This document shows, piece after piece, positions 17,405 through 26,277 of a stretch of DNA of 64,000 nucleotides. Source of the stretch: Pyrobaculum sp. WP30 (GTDB lineage Archaea; Thermoproteota; Thermoprotei; Thermoproteales; Thermoproteaceae). Both the position numbers and the translations under genes were made by a program. Where the stretch lies: contig CP012158.1 in the NCBI GenBank assembly GCA_001189275.1, positions 1,727,704 to 1,791,703 of the forward strand, read 5' to 3'. The notes below the pieces were generated by a model. It did no database searches. It saw only the letters and a program-made list of their open reading frames with translations, and was not told the origin of the DNA. Positions within the stretch are counted from its first letter, which is position 1, and the number at the start of each line of letters is the position of its first letter.

Positions 17405-18142
17405 ATGCCCACGGTTGTGGTGACTGGATCGGGGAGGGGGATTGGGAGGGCGGTTGCGGTTCGTTTCGCGCGTGAGGGCTGGAACGTGGTTGTCAACGCG
17501 AAGAGGGGTAGGGAGGAGGCGGAGGAGACGCTTAGGCTTGTGAGGGAGGCCGGCGGAAGCGGCGTGGTTGTCCTCGCCGACGTGGCCACTAGAGAGGGGT
17601 GTAGAAACGTGGTTAATACGGCTGTTGAACGGTTCGGGGGGTTGGACGTGTTGGTTAACAACGCCGGGCTTGGGCTCTACTCTCTTTTCCTCGCCGCCGA
17701 TGATAGACTTATAGAGAAGCAACTTGAGGTGACGTTAAGATCTGTGATTTACTGTTCTCAAGAGGCCGCTAGAGTTATGAAGGAGGGGTCTATAATCAAC
17801 GTTGCCTCTATTGCGGGCATTAAACCTTTTGTGGGTCTCTCCATATACAGCGCCGCCAAGGCGGCTGTTATAAACCTCACGCAGGCGTTGGCGGTGGAGC
17901 TTGCCCCCCGGATAAGAGTGAATGCGGTCGCCCCCGGCGTGGTGAAGACCAAGATGGGTGACAGCCTCCTCAACCTCCTCGGCGTGAGTGAGGAGGAGTT
18001 CGCGAAGCGGTACACCCTTCTTGGGAGAATCGTGACGCCTGAAGACGTGGCTGAAGTCGTTTGGATGTTGGTGAAAATCCCCACCATCACGGGGCAGGTC
18101 GTCGTGGTAGACTCGGGGCAGTTGTTGCTTGGACGGCTTTAG
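17405..18142 (+). CDS. Short-chain dehydrogenase/reductase (FabG-like)
   Basis: A 245-residue classical SDR. The cofactor loop TGSGRGIGRAVA is at residues 6-17, NNAG near residue 87, the catalytic serine in NVASIAG, and the Y-x3-K pair in IYSAAKAAV. It is likely an NAD(P)-dependent 3-oxoacyl or hydroxyacyl oxidoreductase. A TATA-like AAGTTTTTAA lies about 25 nt before the ATG, suggesting a leaderless mRNA. The 3' end overlaps the convergent acyl-CoA dehydrogenase gene by 4 nt. With that gene and the CoA-transferase it may belong to a fatty or branched-chain acid pathway (inference). Confidence 0.88.
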   Translation: MPTVVVTGSGRGIGRAVAVRFAREGWNVVVNAKRGREEAEETLRLVREAGGSGVVVLADVATREGCRNVVNTAVERFGGLDVLVNNAGLGLYSLFLAADDRLIEKQLEVTLRSVIYCSQEAARVMKEGSIINVASIAGIKPFVGLSIYSAAKAAVINLTQALAVELAPRIRVNAVAPGVVKTKMGDSLLNLLGVSEEEFAKRYTLLGRIVTPEDVAEVVWMLVKIPTITGQVVVVDSGQLLLGRL

Positions 18143-19767
18143 TCCGACATCCAGAGAAGTCCATAACCGGCTTTTTTCACAAGCGCCGACTCCACGTCTC
18201 TTTTCAAAAGCTCCACGTTGACGTATATCTTACTCATGGCGTCTGCCCACTCCTCCTGTGTAGACTCTGCCCACTCCCTATACAGAGCGGCCGCGGCTAA
18301 GGTGCCTATCTGGGTCAGTAGCCTTTTGGCGTGGAGCTCCACGCCGTCTCTCAACGCCGCGGCCGCCTCCTCCCTAGCCTCCTCCAAGGCGGCTACCAGC
18401 TTGCGCCTTACCTCGTCGTCGCGGATTCTAGAAGTCCGGCTGGCCAGCTCCTCAAAGAGAATCTTTCCCGCCTCTTTTCTATAAAACGCCTCGGCCATGT
18501 CCAACGCTTGGATGTTGCTGGTGCCTTCCCATATGGCTGTCACCAAGGCGTCTCTATGTAGCTTAGCCATGGGGTACTCCTCTAAGAAGCCGATGCCGCC
18601 CATAAGCTCCATGGAGTACCTCGTCACATCTATGGAGACCCAGGCCGCCATGTTCTTAACGATATGCGTAAGGAGTCGGGTGTAGTGATAGGTTTGGCTA
18701 TATGGCGGTCTCTCCCCCGGCGCCACGTCGCTGAAGGACTTAGCCGCGGCGAGAGTTAAGAGGAGGACGGCTTGGAGTTTGGCCTCCATCTCCACAAGAT
18801 CCCGTAGATAGAGGGGGTGTTCCACAAGTCTTCTGCCGAATGTCTTTCTCTCGTTTCCGTATAGATACGCCTCCCACAGCGTCTTCCTCGCCAAGCCCAA
18901 CCCCGCGGTGGAGTTGTCGATCCTTGCGATGGTGAGTATCTCAAGGGCGATGTATATCCCGGCCTCGGTGGCGCCTAGGAGGTAGGCCTCTGTGTCTACC
19001 AGCTCCACCTCGCCCGTGGGCACGGTGATTGTGCCTAATTTGTCCTTGAGCCTGAGTATCCTCCAGTTGGGTCTCCCCCCGGCGCGGTAGGCGGGCGCGA
19101 AGAAGGCGGCTACTCCCTTGGCGCCCGGCCGCGGCGGCGCGGGCTTCGCCGTTACGATAGCCGCGTCTGCCAGCCCCACGTTGCTGGTGAAGTACTTAAC
19201 GCCGCGGAGCCTCCACCGCCTCTCGTCGATTCTCTCGGCAACGGTCTCCAACCCGCCGAGGTCGCTGCCGGCCTGGACCTCCGTGTAGAAGGTGGCGCCC
19301 ATCCAGGGCTTCTCTGCCCGTAGGAAGTTGGGGAGGTACAGGGCCTTCGTCTCGTCGTCTCCGTATTTGGCGAGGCCGTAGGCCGTCTGCTCAGTGAGGG
19401 TGATGGTGCAGAAGAAGCCCGCGTCGGAGATCAGATACCCCGAGACGAAGTGATACAGCAGATCTCTCTCGCCCGTCACAGTTTTGGACACCACGCCGAA
19501 TTTGAGGAGGTCGTAAAGGGTCTGAAGGTGGCTGGGGGAGACCTGCACGTAGTTTATCTCCTCCCCCCTCACGCTCCACCGCTTGAGGACTGGTTTAGCG
19601 TAGTGGTCCACATAGTAGGCCTCCTCCATCATTTTTGTGGAGACGTAGGCCCCCAGTGAGGACAAGTCTTCATCTCCTTGGAATTTAAGAGCACCTAGAA
19701 AAAATTGAAGCGGCTTATCGTTGACGTAATAGTTTTTGCCGTGACTTAACCACAAGTCTCTAAACAC
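18139..19767 (-). CDS. Acyl-CoA dehydrogenase family protein
   Basis: A 542-residue flavoprotein related to acyl-CoA dehydrogenases, with an AidB-like long form. Visible landmarks are the FAD/substrate segment CTITLTEQTAYGLAKYG, WMGATFYTEVQAGSDLGG, LRGVKYFTSN, and the C-terminal LMGGIGFLEEYPMAKLHRD and IWEGTSNIQALD motifs that complete the FAD site. About 60 extra residues at each end make it longer than standard 380-residue enzymes. The start is the ATG nearest the divergent CoA-transferase promoter. Substrate unknown. Confidence 0.88.
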   Translation of the reverse strand: MFRDLWLSHGKNYYVNDKPLQFFLGALKFQGDEDLSSLGAYVSTKMMEEAYYVDHYAKPVLKRWSVRGEEINYVQVSPSHLQTLYDLLKFGVVSKTVTGERDLLYHFVSGYLISDAGFFCTITLTEQTAYGLAKYGDDETKALYLPNFLRAEKPWMGATFYTEVQAGSDLGGLETVAERIDERRWRLRGVKYFTSNVGLADAAIVTAKPAPPRPGAKGVAAFFAPAYRAGGRPNWRILRLKDKLGTITVPTGEVELVDTEAYLLGATEAGIYIALEILTIARIDNSTAGLGLARKTLWEAYLYGNERKTFGRRLVEHPLYLRDLVEMEAKLQAVLLLTLAAAKSFSDVAPGERPPYSQTYHYTRLLTHIVKNMAAWVSIDVTRYSMELMGGIGFLEEYPMAKLHRDALVTAIWEGTSNIQALDMAEAFYRKEAGKILFEELASRTSRIRDDEVRRKLVAALEEAREEAAAALRDGVELHAKRLLTQIGTLAAAALYREWAESTQEEWADAMSKIYVNVELLKRDVESALVKKAGYGLLWMSD

Positions 19768-19822
19768 GCAATATACCGGGGCGCATATATTATGTATATC
19801 TACATCACTTGGCTATTGAGTT

Positions 19823-19839
19823 TTTCGCTATTAGCGAAA
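19823..19839 (+). promoter_or_regulatory. TTTCGCT inverted repeat in a divergent promoter
   Basis: TTTCGCT-ATT-AGCGAAA is a perfect 7-bp inverted repeat with a 3-nt centre. It lies in the 95-bp gap between the divergent acyl-CoA dehydrogenase and CoA-transferase genes, next to the AAATTTAAC box about 25 nt before ATG 19863. It is well placed to control one or both genes. Confidence 0.5.
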
Positions 19840-19862
19840 TTTAACATATAAGTTTTGTAGAT

Positions 19863-21506
19863 ATGACTCTTGTGATTAAGAAATTTGTCTCCGCCTGGGA
19901 GGCGGTGTCGGGGATTCCGGACAACGCTGTAGTTGTGATCTCCGGCTTCAACGCGGCCTTGTCGCCGTTTTATCTAATCGATGTATTAATTCAACGCTAC
20001 AGAGAAACGGGGCATCCAAAAAACTTGTTTATAATATCTGACGCTATTCCGGCAATACCTGGATTTGGGCTAGACAAGGTGGGGAGGCTCATACTGGAGG
20101 AGCCTAACCAAGATTTCATCCGCGGTTTTCTACTGCCGTTCTACGGCTGGGCGCCGGCGTTGCAGAAGGCCGTTATGAAGAACTTGGTGGAGGCCTACAC
20201 CTGGCCTATAGGCATAGTTACTAGGTGGCTGAGGGCCGCGGCGTTGGGGACGCCGGGCATTTTCAGCAGGGTGGGTCTCGGCACGTTTATCGACCCGCGG
20301 CAAGACGGCGGATTTCTAAACGACTTAGCAAGAGAGAAGAAGACTGCCGTTGTGGAACACGTCGTTTTGGAGGGCCGGGAGTATCTTCTCTACAAGGCGC
20401 CTAAGCCCAACGTGGCGTTGATAAGGGCAACTACCGCAGACGAGATAGGGAACTTAAGCATGGAGCAAGAGGCCATGTACGGGTCGGTCCTCTCAATGGT
20501 CCAAGCCACTAAGGCCCACCCAGGCGGCCTCGTCGTTGCCCAGGTGTTGAGAGCGGTGACGCTGGGCGAGATACATCCCAAGCACGTTGTCGTGCCCGGC
20601 CCCCTGGTGGATTACGTAGTAGTCTCTAGACGAGGCACAGAGGTGGAGAAGTACCACTGGCAGACGGCCTCCTTTGACTTAAACCCCGTCATCAGCGGAG
20701 ACGCACCATACAGAGTTGCCTACGAGCCTGCGCCTCTAACGGCGGAGAAGGTGGTGGCGAGGCGGGTGGTGCTCGAGCTTGTGAAGCTCGTCGGCGACCT
20801 GGGGCGGCCAGTTATTGTTAACCTAGGAATCGGCATCCCCGCGATGGCCGCAGATGTGATACGCGAAGAGCATCTCGACGACTTTATACACCTCACTGTG
20901 GAGTCGGGGCCTTGGGGCGGCTACGCGCTCATGGACGCAGACTTCGGAGCGGCCATGGGGCACTACGCCGTCCTCCCCATGCCGGAGCAGTTCATCCTCT
21001 ACGAAGGCGGCGCCATAGACGCCACCTCACTCGGCTTCCTCCAGGTGGATAAGGAGGGCAACGTGAACCCCGCCTTTCTCCCAGGCAGACTGCCGGGGCC
21101 CGGCGGCTTCCCGGTAATCGCCATCGGGTCGCCGAGGGTGTATTTCGCCGGCGGCTTCACGGCGGGGAAGAGGAGGATGGAGGTGAAAAACTGCAAACTC
21201 GCCGTGGAGGAGGAGGGCCACATAATAAAGTTCGTTGAAAGGGTTTACAAGATAGTGTTCAGCGGGAGATACGCGGTGGAGGAGGGGAAGGAAGTTCTCT
21301 ACCTTACTGAGAGGGCGGCTTTCAGGCTGGCGCCAGACGGCGTGGAGCTGGTGGAGGTGGCGCCCGGCGTTGACCTAGAGAGAGATGTGTTGGGTAAGAT
21401 GGAGTTTAAGCCGGTGGTGCGGCGCGTGGAGGAGATGGACAGGAGGATATTCTGCGAAGGCAAGATGGGCCTCCGGGAGGAGGCACTTAAAATAGTCAGG
21501 AAATAG
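19863..21506 (+). CDS. Propionate/acyl CoA-transferase (family I, fused subunits)
   Basis: Transfers CoA between acyl-CoA and free acids. The 547 residues contain both halves of a class I CoA-transferase in one chain, like propionate CoA-transferases. Landmarks are GGLVVAQVLRAVTLGEIHPK with VPGPLVDYVVV, the NLGIGIPAMAADVI glycine loop, and VESGPWGGY, whose glutamate is the likely thioester-forming nucleophile. GFLQVDKEGNVN follows as in the family. It reads divergently from the acyl-CoA dehydrogenase and is 12 nt ahead of a polyferredoxin gene. Confidence 0.88.
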   Translation: MTLVIKKFVSAWEAVSGIPDNAVVVISGFNAALSPFYLIDVLIQRYRETGHPKNLFIISDAIPAIPGFGLDKVGRLILEEPNQDFIRGFLLPFYGWAPALQKAVMKNLVEAYTWPIGIVTRWLRAAALGTPGIFSRVGLGTFIDPRQDGGFLNDLAREKKTAVVEHVVLEGREYLLYKAPKPNVALIRATTADEIGNLSMEQEAMYGSVLSMVQATKAHPGGLVVAQVLRAVTLGEIHPKHVVVPGPLVDYVVVSRRGTEVEKYHWQTASFDLNPVISGDAPYRVAYEPAPLTAEKVVARRVVLELVKLVGDLGRPVIVNLGIGIPAMAADVIREEHLDDFIHLTVESGPWGGYALMDADFGAAMGHYAVLPMPEQFILYEGGAIDATSLGFLQVDKEGNVNPAFLPGRLPGPGGFPVIAIGSPRVYFAGGFTAGKRRMEVKNCKLAVEEEGHIIKFVERVYKIVFSGRYAVEEGKEVLYLTERAAFRLAPDGVELVEVAPGVDLERDVLGKMEFKPVVRRVEEMDRRIFCEGKMGLREEALKIVRK

Positions 21507-21518
21507 TTTTAACAGGCT

Positions 21519-22646
21519 ATGGGGAGTGCCGTAATTAGGAGAGATAAGCCGTCGGTCCTCGTGGTGAGGGGGCGTGAAGACGTGACGCGTCTTCTCTCAC
21601 AGACGCCGCTTTTCTTCGCCTACAGAGGGCCCCATGGCGACTGGTTCAAAGAGGTGGCGGAGAGGCATGCGGAATCCGCCGAGTGGCATCTGTTGCCGCC
21701 GGCGGAGTCAAAAGCCGCGACGCGGCGGGAACTCTTGACAGGCGGCTTTATCCGGCTGAGAGACACCGTTGTGGTGGACCAGAGCAGATGCATATGGTGC
21801 GGCCTCTGCGCCAAGTCGTGTCCAGCCTCTGCTTTTGAGTACGTAGAGGGTAAGACGCTCCGGGTGAAGTACGAAGTCTGTATAGACTGCGGGTTGTGCA
21901 ACGCCGTCTGTCCAGTGGCCGCCGTGAAGATGCCGTCGCTCCCCGACGGCTACCTCGCCGACTTGATCAAGACGGCGCCGGGCCCCCTCAAGTTCATCTG
22001 CGACTACGCCTTCCAAGACGGCGAAGAGGAGGGGGTGAGGGTTAAATGCATCGCCGCGGTGCCGAGGCAGTACCTCTACCTAGCCGCCGCGAGGCACGGA
22101 GAGGCCAGGGCGCACTGCTTCCGCGGCGAGACTTGTCCTCTGTGGCCGGCGGTGGAGAGATGGGGCGCGGGGCTTAGACGTGAGGGAGAAGACTTCGTGG
22201 CCCAGGCCGAGAGGAGCCCTCTGCAACCCGGCGACAGGTGGCATACTTGGATGTTGGGGGCCGCGGTTGGGATGCCGGTGGGCGTGGTGAAGGTGGCAGA
22301 AGGATGCACGCTCTGCGGCGCCTGCGTAAACGTATGCCCCACAAACGCCCTCACTCTGAGAGGACATGAGCTGAGGCTCACCCCGGCGCTCTGCGTCGCC
22401 TGCGGCCTATGCGTAGATAAGTGCCCAGAGAAAGTCATGACGGTGGAGCTGGCGCCGGTCCCCAATCCCTATGAGACCAAGACGCTGTTCCGCGACCAGC
22501 CAGCGCGGTGCCGCCTCTGCGGCAGAGAGCTTCCATACACCGAGTCCATGGCCCGCAGAGTAGCCCAGAGACTAAGAGAAAGCCGCCTCCCCTCCGACCA
22601 CGTCTACCTCTGCGAGGAGTGCCGCCTCAAGTCCTCCCCCGCCTAG
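21519..22646 (+). CDS. Polyferredoxin-like protein with four 4Fe-4S motifs
   Basis: A 375-residue cytosolic protein. Two ferredoxin units, each with paired motifs, are visible: CIWCGLCAKSCP with CIDCGLCNAVCP (residues about 88-133), and CTLCGACVNVCP with CVACGLCVDKCP (about 262-305). The C-terminus has CRLCGRELPY and LCEEC, a zinc-ribbon-like or additional cluster site. It is probably an electron carrier for a neighbouring oxidoreductase. The gene is 12 nt after the CoA-transferase gene and likely co-transcribed. The acyl-CoA dehydrogenase across the divergent promoter could be an electron donor (speculative). Confidence 0.82.
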   Translation: MGSAVIRRDKPSVLVVRGREDVTRLLSQTPLFFAYRGPHGDWFKEVAERHAESAEWHLLPPAESKAATRRELLTGGFIRLRDTVVVDQSRCIWCGLCAKSCPASAFEYVEGKTLRVKYEVCIDCGLCNAVCPVAAVKMPSLPDGYLADLIKTAPGPLKFICDYAFQDGEEEGVRVKCIAAVPRQYLYLAAARHGEARAHCFRGETCPLWPAVERWGAGLRREGEDFVAQAERSPLQPGDRWHTWMLGAAVGMPVGVVKVAEGCTLCGACVNVCPTNALTLRGHELRLTPALCVACGLCVDKCPEKVMTVELAPVPNPYETKTLFRDQPARCRLCGRELPYTESMARRVAQRLRESRLPSDHVYLCEECRLKSSPA

Positions 22647-22971
22647 CCCTCGTTACGCTCACGGGCTACGTGGCGAGGACCCGCATCACCGGCGTCGGCA
22701 TCACCACATAGAGACCACATATCTCCAAGCGACGTCGACAATGCACATGCAGGTCCTCGGCAAGCTGGAGCGGCTTAGGGAAAAAGAAGACGCCCGCTAA
22801 AGACATGAGCCGTTTACTGTGAAGACCGCCGTCATCTGCGGCTTGTGGCCGGCAAGGCCCAGGACGCTAGCAAGTCATACTTATCTTACCGGCTAAGCGG
22901 CCTTAAGCGCCCGGCTTCCTCAGCCGACGAGTAATATTGTCGTTAAGTTAAGCCAGCGCGCATGTCTGACC
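22647..22971 (+). other. Intergenic region without a recognisable gene
   Basis: Stop codons occur in all frames on both strands. A 19-codon ORF at 22741-22800 has no support. The base composition resembles coding DNA of the neighbours, so it may be eroded gene material. Confidence 0.4.
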
Positions 22972-23187
22972 CTAAGTTTTTCCCCGCTTGGCCTTCACCA
23001 CGTGTTTCTCGCCTTCGCTGTACACATCTACTATGAAGTAGTTAAAAAGAGGCAAGATGATCTTAAGCACCGCCACGCAGCCCTCGTCAGGCGTCTTGAT
23101 TGCCACAGTCTCCGGTTGCCGCTCCTTTATGTAAGCGACAGCTTTCAAAGACCCCTCTGGGCACCCAGGAACCTCTACTACGTCCAT
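22972..23187 (-). CDS. TusA/SirA-like small protein
   Basis: A 71-residue protein. The N-terminus VVEVPGCPEGSLKAVAYIKE recalls the TusA active-site loop (CPxP) followed by the first helix, here with CPEG. A central helix after DEGCVAVLK and the final strand pattern YFIVDVYSEGEKHVVKAKRG fit the two-layer TusA fold. TusA-like proteins carry sulfur as a persulfide. I chose ATG 23187 because a TTTTATATT box lies about 24 nt upstream on the minus strand. The second cysteine (GCVAV) is unusual. Assignment is by eye and tentative. Confidence 0.5.
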   Translation of the reverse strand: MDVVEVPGCPEGSLKAVAYIKERQPETVAIKTPDEGCVAVLKIILPLFNYFIVDVYSEGEKHVVKAKRGKT

Positions 23188-23278
23188 GGATTGAAGAGGC
23201 AAGGGCAATATAAAAACAGAGAGTGAGACAACATGTGCAATCGACGTAAAGAATAAAAACTAGTAAAAACTACTGTAC

Positions 23279-23611
23279 ATGGTCAGCATAGGTGGAGTAG
23301 TGGGGTTTGTAGTGGGTTGGCTAGTTTCCACCTTCGCCGTGTGGCTGGCGTTGAAGATCTTCCCAGGCAGGCAAAAAAGAGAAGACTTCGCAGGCGCCGC
23401 CTTGACGGCTCTGGTGGGGGCCTTGATCTACTGGGTTTTCCACTCCCTAATCAGGATACCGCTTCTCGGCGGCCTCATAGCCTTCGTGGTGTGGCTCTAC
23501 GCCCTCCGGAAGCTACAAGGCGTCGGCTGGCTAGGCGCCTTGGGGCTCGCCATCTTGATATGGATAATCAACACAATACTGGGCCTCTTCCTCCCACACC
23601 TAAAACTGTAG
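23279..23611 (+). CDS. Small membrane protein, unknown function
   Basis: A 110-residue protein with about four hydrophobic helices (residues 3-24, 39-55, 58-78 and 86-106) and basic loops (PGRQKREDF). There is no known motif. It is 6 nt upstream of a GTG-initiated winged-helix gene, so the pair is probably an operon. Confidence 0.65.
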   Translation: MVSIGGVVGFVVGWLVSTFAVWLALKIFPGRQKREDFAGAALTALVGALIYWVFHSLIRIPLLGGLIAFVVWLYALRKLQGVGWLGALGLAILIWIINTILGLFLPHLKL

Positions 23612-23617
23612 TTTTTC

Positions 23618-23908
23618 GTGATCCCCAAGTTTCCCCAGGGATGCGGCGTTTTGTGCCGCCTCGCCGCGGTCTTAGCTAAGGCCTTCGCAGAGGCGCAGGG
23701 CAACTCAATCTCGCTGTACCCCAGCGAAGTTGCGAAAAAGGCACAAGTCTCACAACAGGTAGTGGGTGAGATCTTCAGAGCCCTAGCGGAGAGGGGCTAC
23801 ATGGAATGCGTCAGGACGGACAGACGGATGAGGTGCGTAGTGACACGGAGCTCTCCGCTCTGGTCCGCTGAACAGGACAAGATATACAACATATTAGAAA
23901 CTCTATAA
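23618..23908 (+). CDS. Small winged-helix transcription regulator
   Basis: A 96-residue protein starting at GTG. The central part YPSEVAKKAQVSQQVVGEIF followed by RALAERGYMECV is a helix-turn-helix with a wing (RTDRRMRCVVT). Two cysteines near the N-terminus (GCGVLC) could be functional. It may control the adjacent membrane-protein genes. Identification is from secondary-structure pattern only. Confidence 0.65.
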   Translation: MIPKFPQGCGVLCRLAAVLAKAFAEAQGNSISLYPSEVAKKAQVSQQVVGEIFRALAERGYMECVRTDRRMRCVVTRSSPLWSAEQDKIYNILETL

Positions 23909-23937
23909 AACTTATAAAGGTAGATACCTAAGCATTT

Positions 23938-24630
23938 ATGGAAACACGAAATGTAGAGATATCGGCGTTGAGAACGCTTAGAGGCGGCTTCCTCTACCTC
24001 CTCGTCGCTGTGATTGTGGGCATCGTAGCCGCATTTGCAGGGCTCTTCTCTTTTATAGTTGCCATCGGCTCCATGTCCATGCCTCCGCACAGTCCCTTTG
24101 CCGGAGTTATCGGCGCAGTGGCCATTCTGCTCGTCCTGTTGCTGGTTGCCGTCGGCATCGTGCTCTACGCAGTCTTCGGGAAGATCCGCCCCGGCATGCG
24201 TCGGCTATCAGAGGTAGACAACGGGTTCCGCATAAGCTACACAGGCACCACGCTCATGCTTGTGGGGCTTGTCATAATGGTGCTGGGGCTCATAGTTCTA
24301 GTCGCGGCGTTCGCCGCGGTGAGCTTCTCGCCTATGCGGGGCAGCGTATTAGGCGGCCTCATCCTAGCCTTGGGGGTGCTCCTCATCGGCGGCATAATCG
24401 CCATAATAGGCAACATACTGACCTTCGTGGTCGGCGCCTTCAAGCTATACAGCAGATATCAAAACTCCCTATACATGGCGGCCGGCATTCTCTTCATCAT
24501 AGACATCGCCTTGATCCTCGTCGGCTTCTCCGGCATACTCTCCCTCGTAGGCTATATACTCATGTACATCGCCCTCGGCGACACGATAAATAAGCTGAGC
24601 ACGGCGGCCGCAACCCCGACACAGGCCTAG
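23938..24630 (+). CDS. DUF996 integral membrane protein
   Basis: A 230-residue protein with about five or six membrane helices and the layout of DUF996 proteins: an N-terminal short cytosolic piece with a LRGGFLYLL first helix, a central GTTLMLVGLVIMVLG helix, and a C-terminal GYILMYIALGDTINK helix. Function is unknown. A TATA box (CTTATAAAG, about 23911) lies about 25 nt before the ATG. A frameshifted paralogue is present at 57878-58403. Confidence 0.7.
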   Translation: METRNVEISALRTLRGGFLYLLVAVIVGIVAAFAGLFSFIVAIGSMSMPPHSPFAGVIGAVAILLVLLLVAVGIVLYAVFGKIRPGMRRLSEVDNGFRISYTGTTLMLVGLVIMVLGLIVLVAAFAAVSFSPMRGSVLGGLILALGVLLIGGIIAIIGNILTFVVGAFKLYSRYQNSLYMAAGILFIIDIALILVGFSGILSLVGYILMYIALGDTINKLSTAAATPTQA

Positions 24631-24779
24631 AGCTCGTCGACGCTCAGCACCAAAACCAGCAACCACGCCTTTCTCCCCGGCCCCGTCCTCAGCAAACCGC
24701 GCCAATCCGCCGCATAGTCACCACATACCACGCATCAAACCAGCCACCACTCTACCCCCCGGAGTCTGACCACCTCCTC

Positions 24780-25088
24780 CGTGTAGACCCTCAAAACCCC
24801 GTCGAGGTTCTGAAACTTCGGCAGTTTTCTAGAGGGAGTCTTCAGAGACGTAGACGTCACGGTTTATACCTCCGGCGAGGCGGACCTCCTAGACGCCGCG
24901 GCATAAGCCGCCTCACCACCCTCGTAGGCCTCCCCGTGGACGTGGTTGTGCTAAACTTCGCCCCAACTTGGCTACGGAGGAGGGTCTTCTCCGGCAGGGA
25001 GCTGGTGGTCAAAGACGAGTTGCTCTACGCCGCCCTGTGGGCCAACGCGCTAGACGAAGAGCTAGGCCTCACAGCCCACTCCAGGTAA
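24780..25088 (+). pseudogene. Decayed MNT nucleotidyltransferase
   Basis: Fragments of a minimal nucleotidyltransferase lie in two frames. The first (about 24815-24905) reads FGSFLEGVFRDVDVTVYTSG, keeping the GS and D-x-D active-site residues, but is preceded by stop codons and ends in TAA. The second (about 24902-25088) continues ISRLTTLVGLPVDVVVLNFA and ends in GLTAHSR. Restoring one frameshift near 24903 joins them. An upstream in-frame TGA and TAG show that the N-terminus is also broken. No HEPN partner gene is recognised beside it. Confidence 0.7.
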
Positions 25089-25117
25089 AAGATATATGTA
25101 ACTACCCACATCTTCAA

Positions 25118-25492
25118 GTGTACGACTACTTGCTACAACTCCTCATCCACCTGGTGTCGCTTCTGCCTCTAGCCAAGGAGAAGCCCTACGAGGCCTTCCG
25201 CGAGGGGGGACTGGTCGTGATATGCATATACGGCCTCTCCAAAGACCTGGAAGTGGAGGCTGTCGACGTCGGCGGGTACTACCTCGCCCTCGACTCCGTA
25301 GAGAGGGTAGGCCCCGCGGAGCTGAGGGAAGGCAGGATACTGATCCCCAAGAAGACGCAGGCAGCCCTGCTCCTAAAAGGCGCTGAGTGGGCCGACGAGG
25401 TGAAGCTCCACACTAATCAAGGTACCCATAAGCTGAAGATACAGAAACATGGCCGTTGCCCACTTCTCTCCGAAGCCGAGAAAAACTTATAA
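25118..25492 (+). CDS. Hypothetical protein
   Basis: A 124-residue protein starting at GTG; TATA-like AGATATATG lies about 25 nt upstream, matching a leaderless start. The sequence alternates strands and helices (GGLVVICIYGLSKDLEVEAV, then GRILIPKKTQAALLLKGAEW) and ends with a basic, cysteine-containing tail. I do not recognise a family. It stands alone just before the tRNA gene. Confidence 0.55.
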   Translation: MYDYLLQLLIHLVSLLPLAKEKPYEAFREGGLVVICIYGLSKDLEVEAVDVGGYYLALDSVERVGPAELREGRILIPKKTQAALLLKGAEWADEVKLHTNQGTHKLKIQKHGRCPLLSEAEKNL

Positions 25493-25517
25493 ACTGGGGG
25501 TAATTATCAAACCGCTG

Positions 25518-25590
25518 AGCGGGGTAGGCCAGCCTGGTAGGCCGCGGGGCTCATAACCCCGAGGTCCCCGGTTCAAATCCGGGCCCCGCT
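25518..25590 (+). tRNA. Initiator tRNA-Met (CAT)
   Basis: A 73-nt cloverleaf: acceptor stem AGCGGGG with CCCCGCT, anticodon stem CGGGG with CCCCG around loop CTCATAA (anticodon CAT at 25552-25554), and T-arm CCCGG-TTCAAAT-CCGGG. The A1:U72 first pair and three consecutive G:C pairs in the anticodon stem are hallmarks of archaeal initiator tRNA. No intron is evident; CCA is not encoded. A TATA-like box (TTATAAAC, 25487-25494) lies upstream. Confidence 0.93.
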
Positions 25591-25714
25591 ATATCCTCGC
25601 TTCCAGTTTTATGGTCGGACATTGGAAAAATCGGGGTTCATTCGCTGGAAAAACGCATAGTCAAAACTATACCTTTCTACGGCGCCATTTTCGCAAAGCC
25701 AGCCAGGGAGACTC

Positions 25715-26263
25715 TTAGGTAGTGTCGTTCCCATATAGCCTCGTGTTATACGGCAGACGCGGCACCAGGGCCATTGCCACGGCCGCGAGGTTGAGGTCCA
25801 GCCGCGTCACGCGTCTCCTCGTCAAGAGGCCGATTATGCCCTCGCGGTAGCCGACGGCGCCCCGCCTGAAGTGCCGCTCTGCGAGGACGCCCAGCTCCAC
25901 GCCGCGGAGCACCTCCCCGAGGAAGACCGCGGGGATTTGAAAGGCGGGGCCGAAGCCGAGCGTCACCTCGCCGGCTCTGTCGGCCACGGCGGCCACTGTA
26001 ATGTCTAGGTGTCTTCCGGCTACGGCCACGGCGCCTGCCTCTATCCCCACGCCGTGTTCAGCCTCAGCCACAGCCTGCAGAGCCGCCTCTGCCCTCTTCA
26101 CGGCACCCTCTACAACTGCGTCGAGTCCTATGGGCTGGGGAGGCAGAGCCGCCGGCTTAGCCGCCGCGATGACAGACGCCGGGATGCCAAATAACATATA
26201 CGCCTTCTCCACCGCCCTAAGCTTGTTGGGGTTCCGGGAGGCCAAGGCGACGATCACGCCCAT
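25715..26263 (-). CDS. Inosine/xanthosine triphosphatase (YjjX/DUF84 type)
   Basis: A 182-residue house-cleaning NTPase that hydrolyses ITP and XTP. The N-terminus VALASRNPNKLRAVEKAY is the family's substrate loop. EAGAVAVAGRHLDITVAAVAD and GFGPAFQIP match the middle, and EGIIGLLTRRRVTR near the C-terminus is highly typical. It lies 14 nt downstream of the methyltransferase gene, possibly in one operon. Confidence 0.87.
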   Translation of the reverse strand: MGVIVALASRNPNKLRAVEKAYMLFGIPASVIAAAKPAALPPQPIGLDAVVEGAVKRAEAALQAVAEAEHGVGIEAGAVAVAGRHLDITVAAVADRAGEVTLGFGPAFQIPAVFLGEVLRGVELGVLAERHFRRGAVGYREGIIGLLTRRRVTRLDLNLAAVAMALVPRLPYNTRLYGNDTT

Positions 26264-26277
26264 CTAAAAACTCCACT

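Noticed and set aside
22741-22800. 19-codon ORF in the gap after the polyferredoxin gene
   Set aside because: Too short, no promoter and no similarity.
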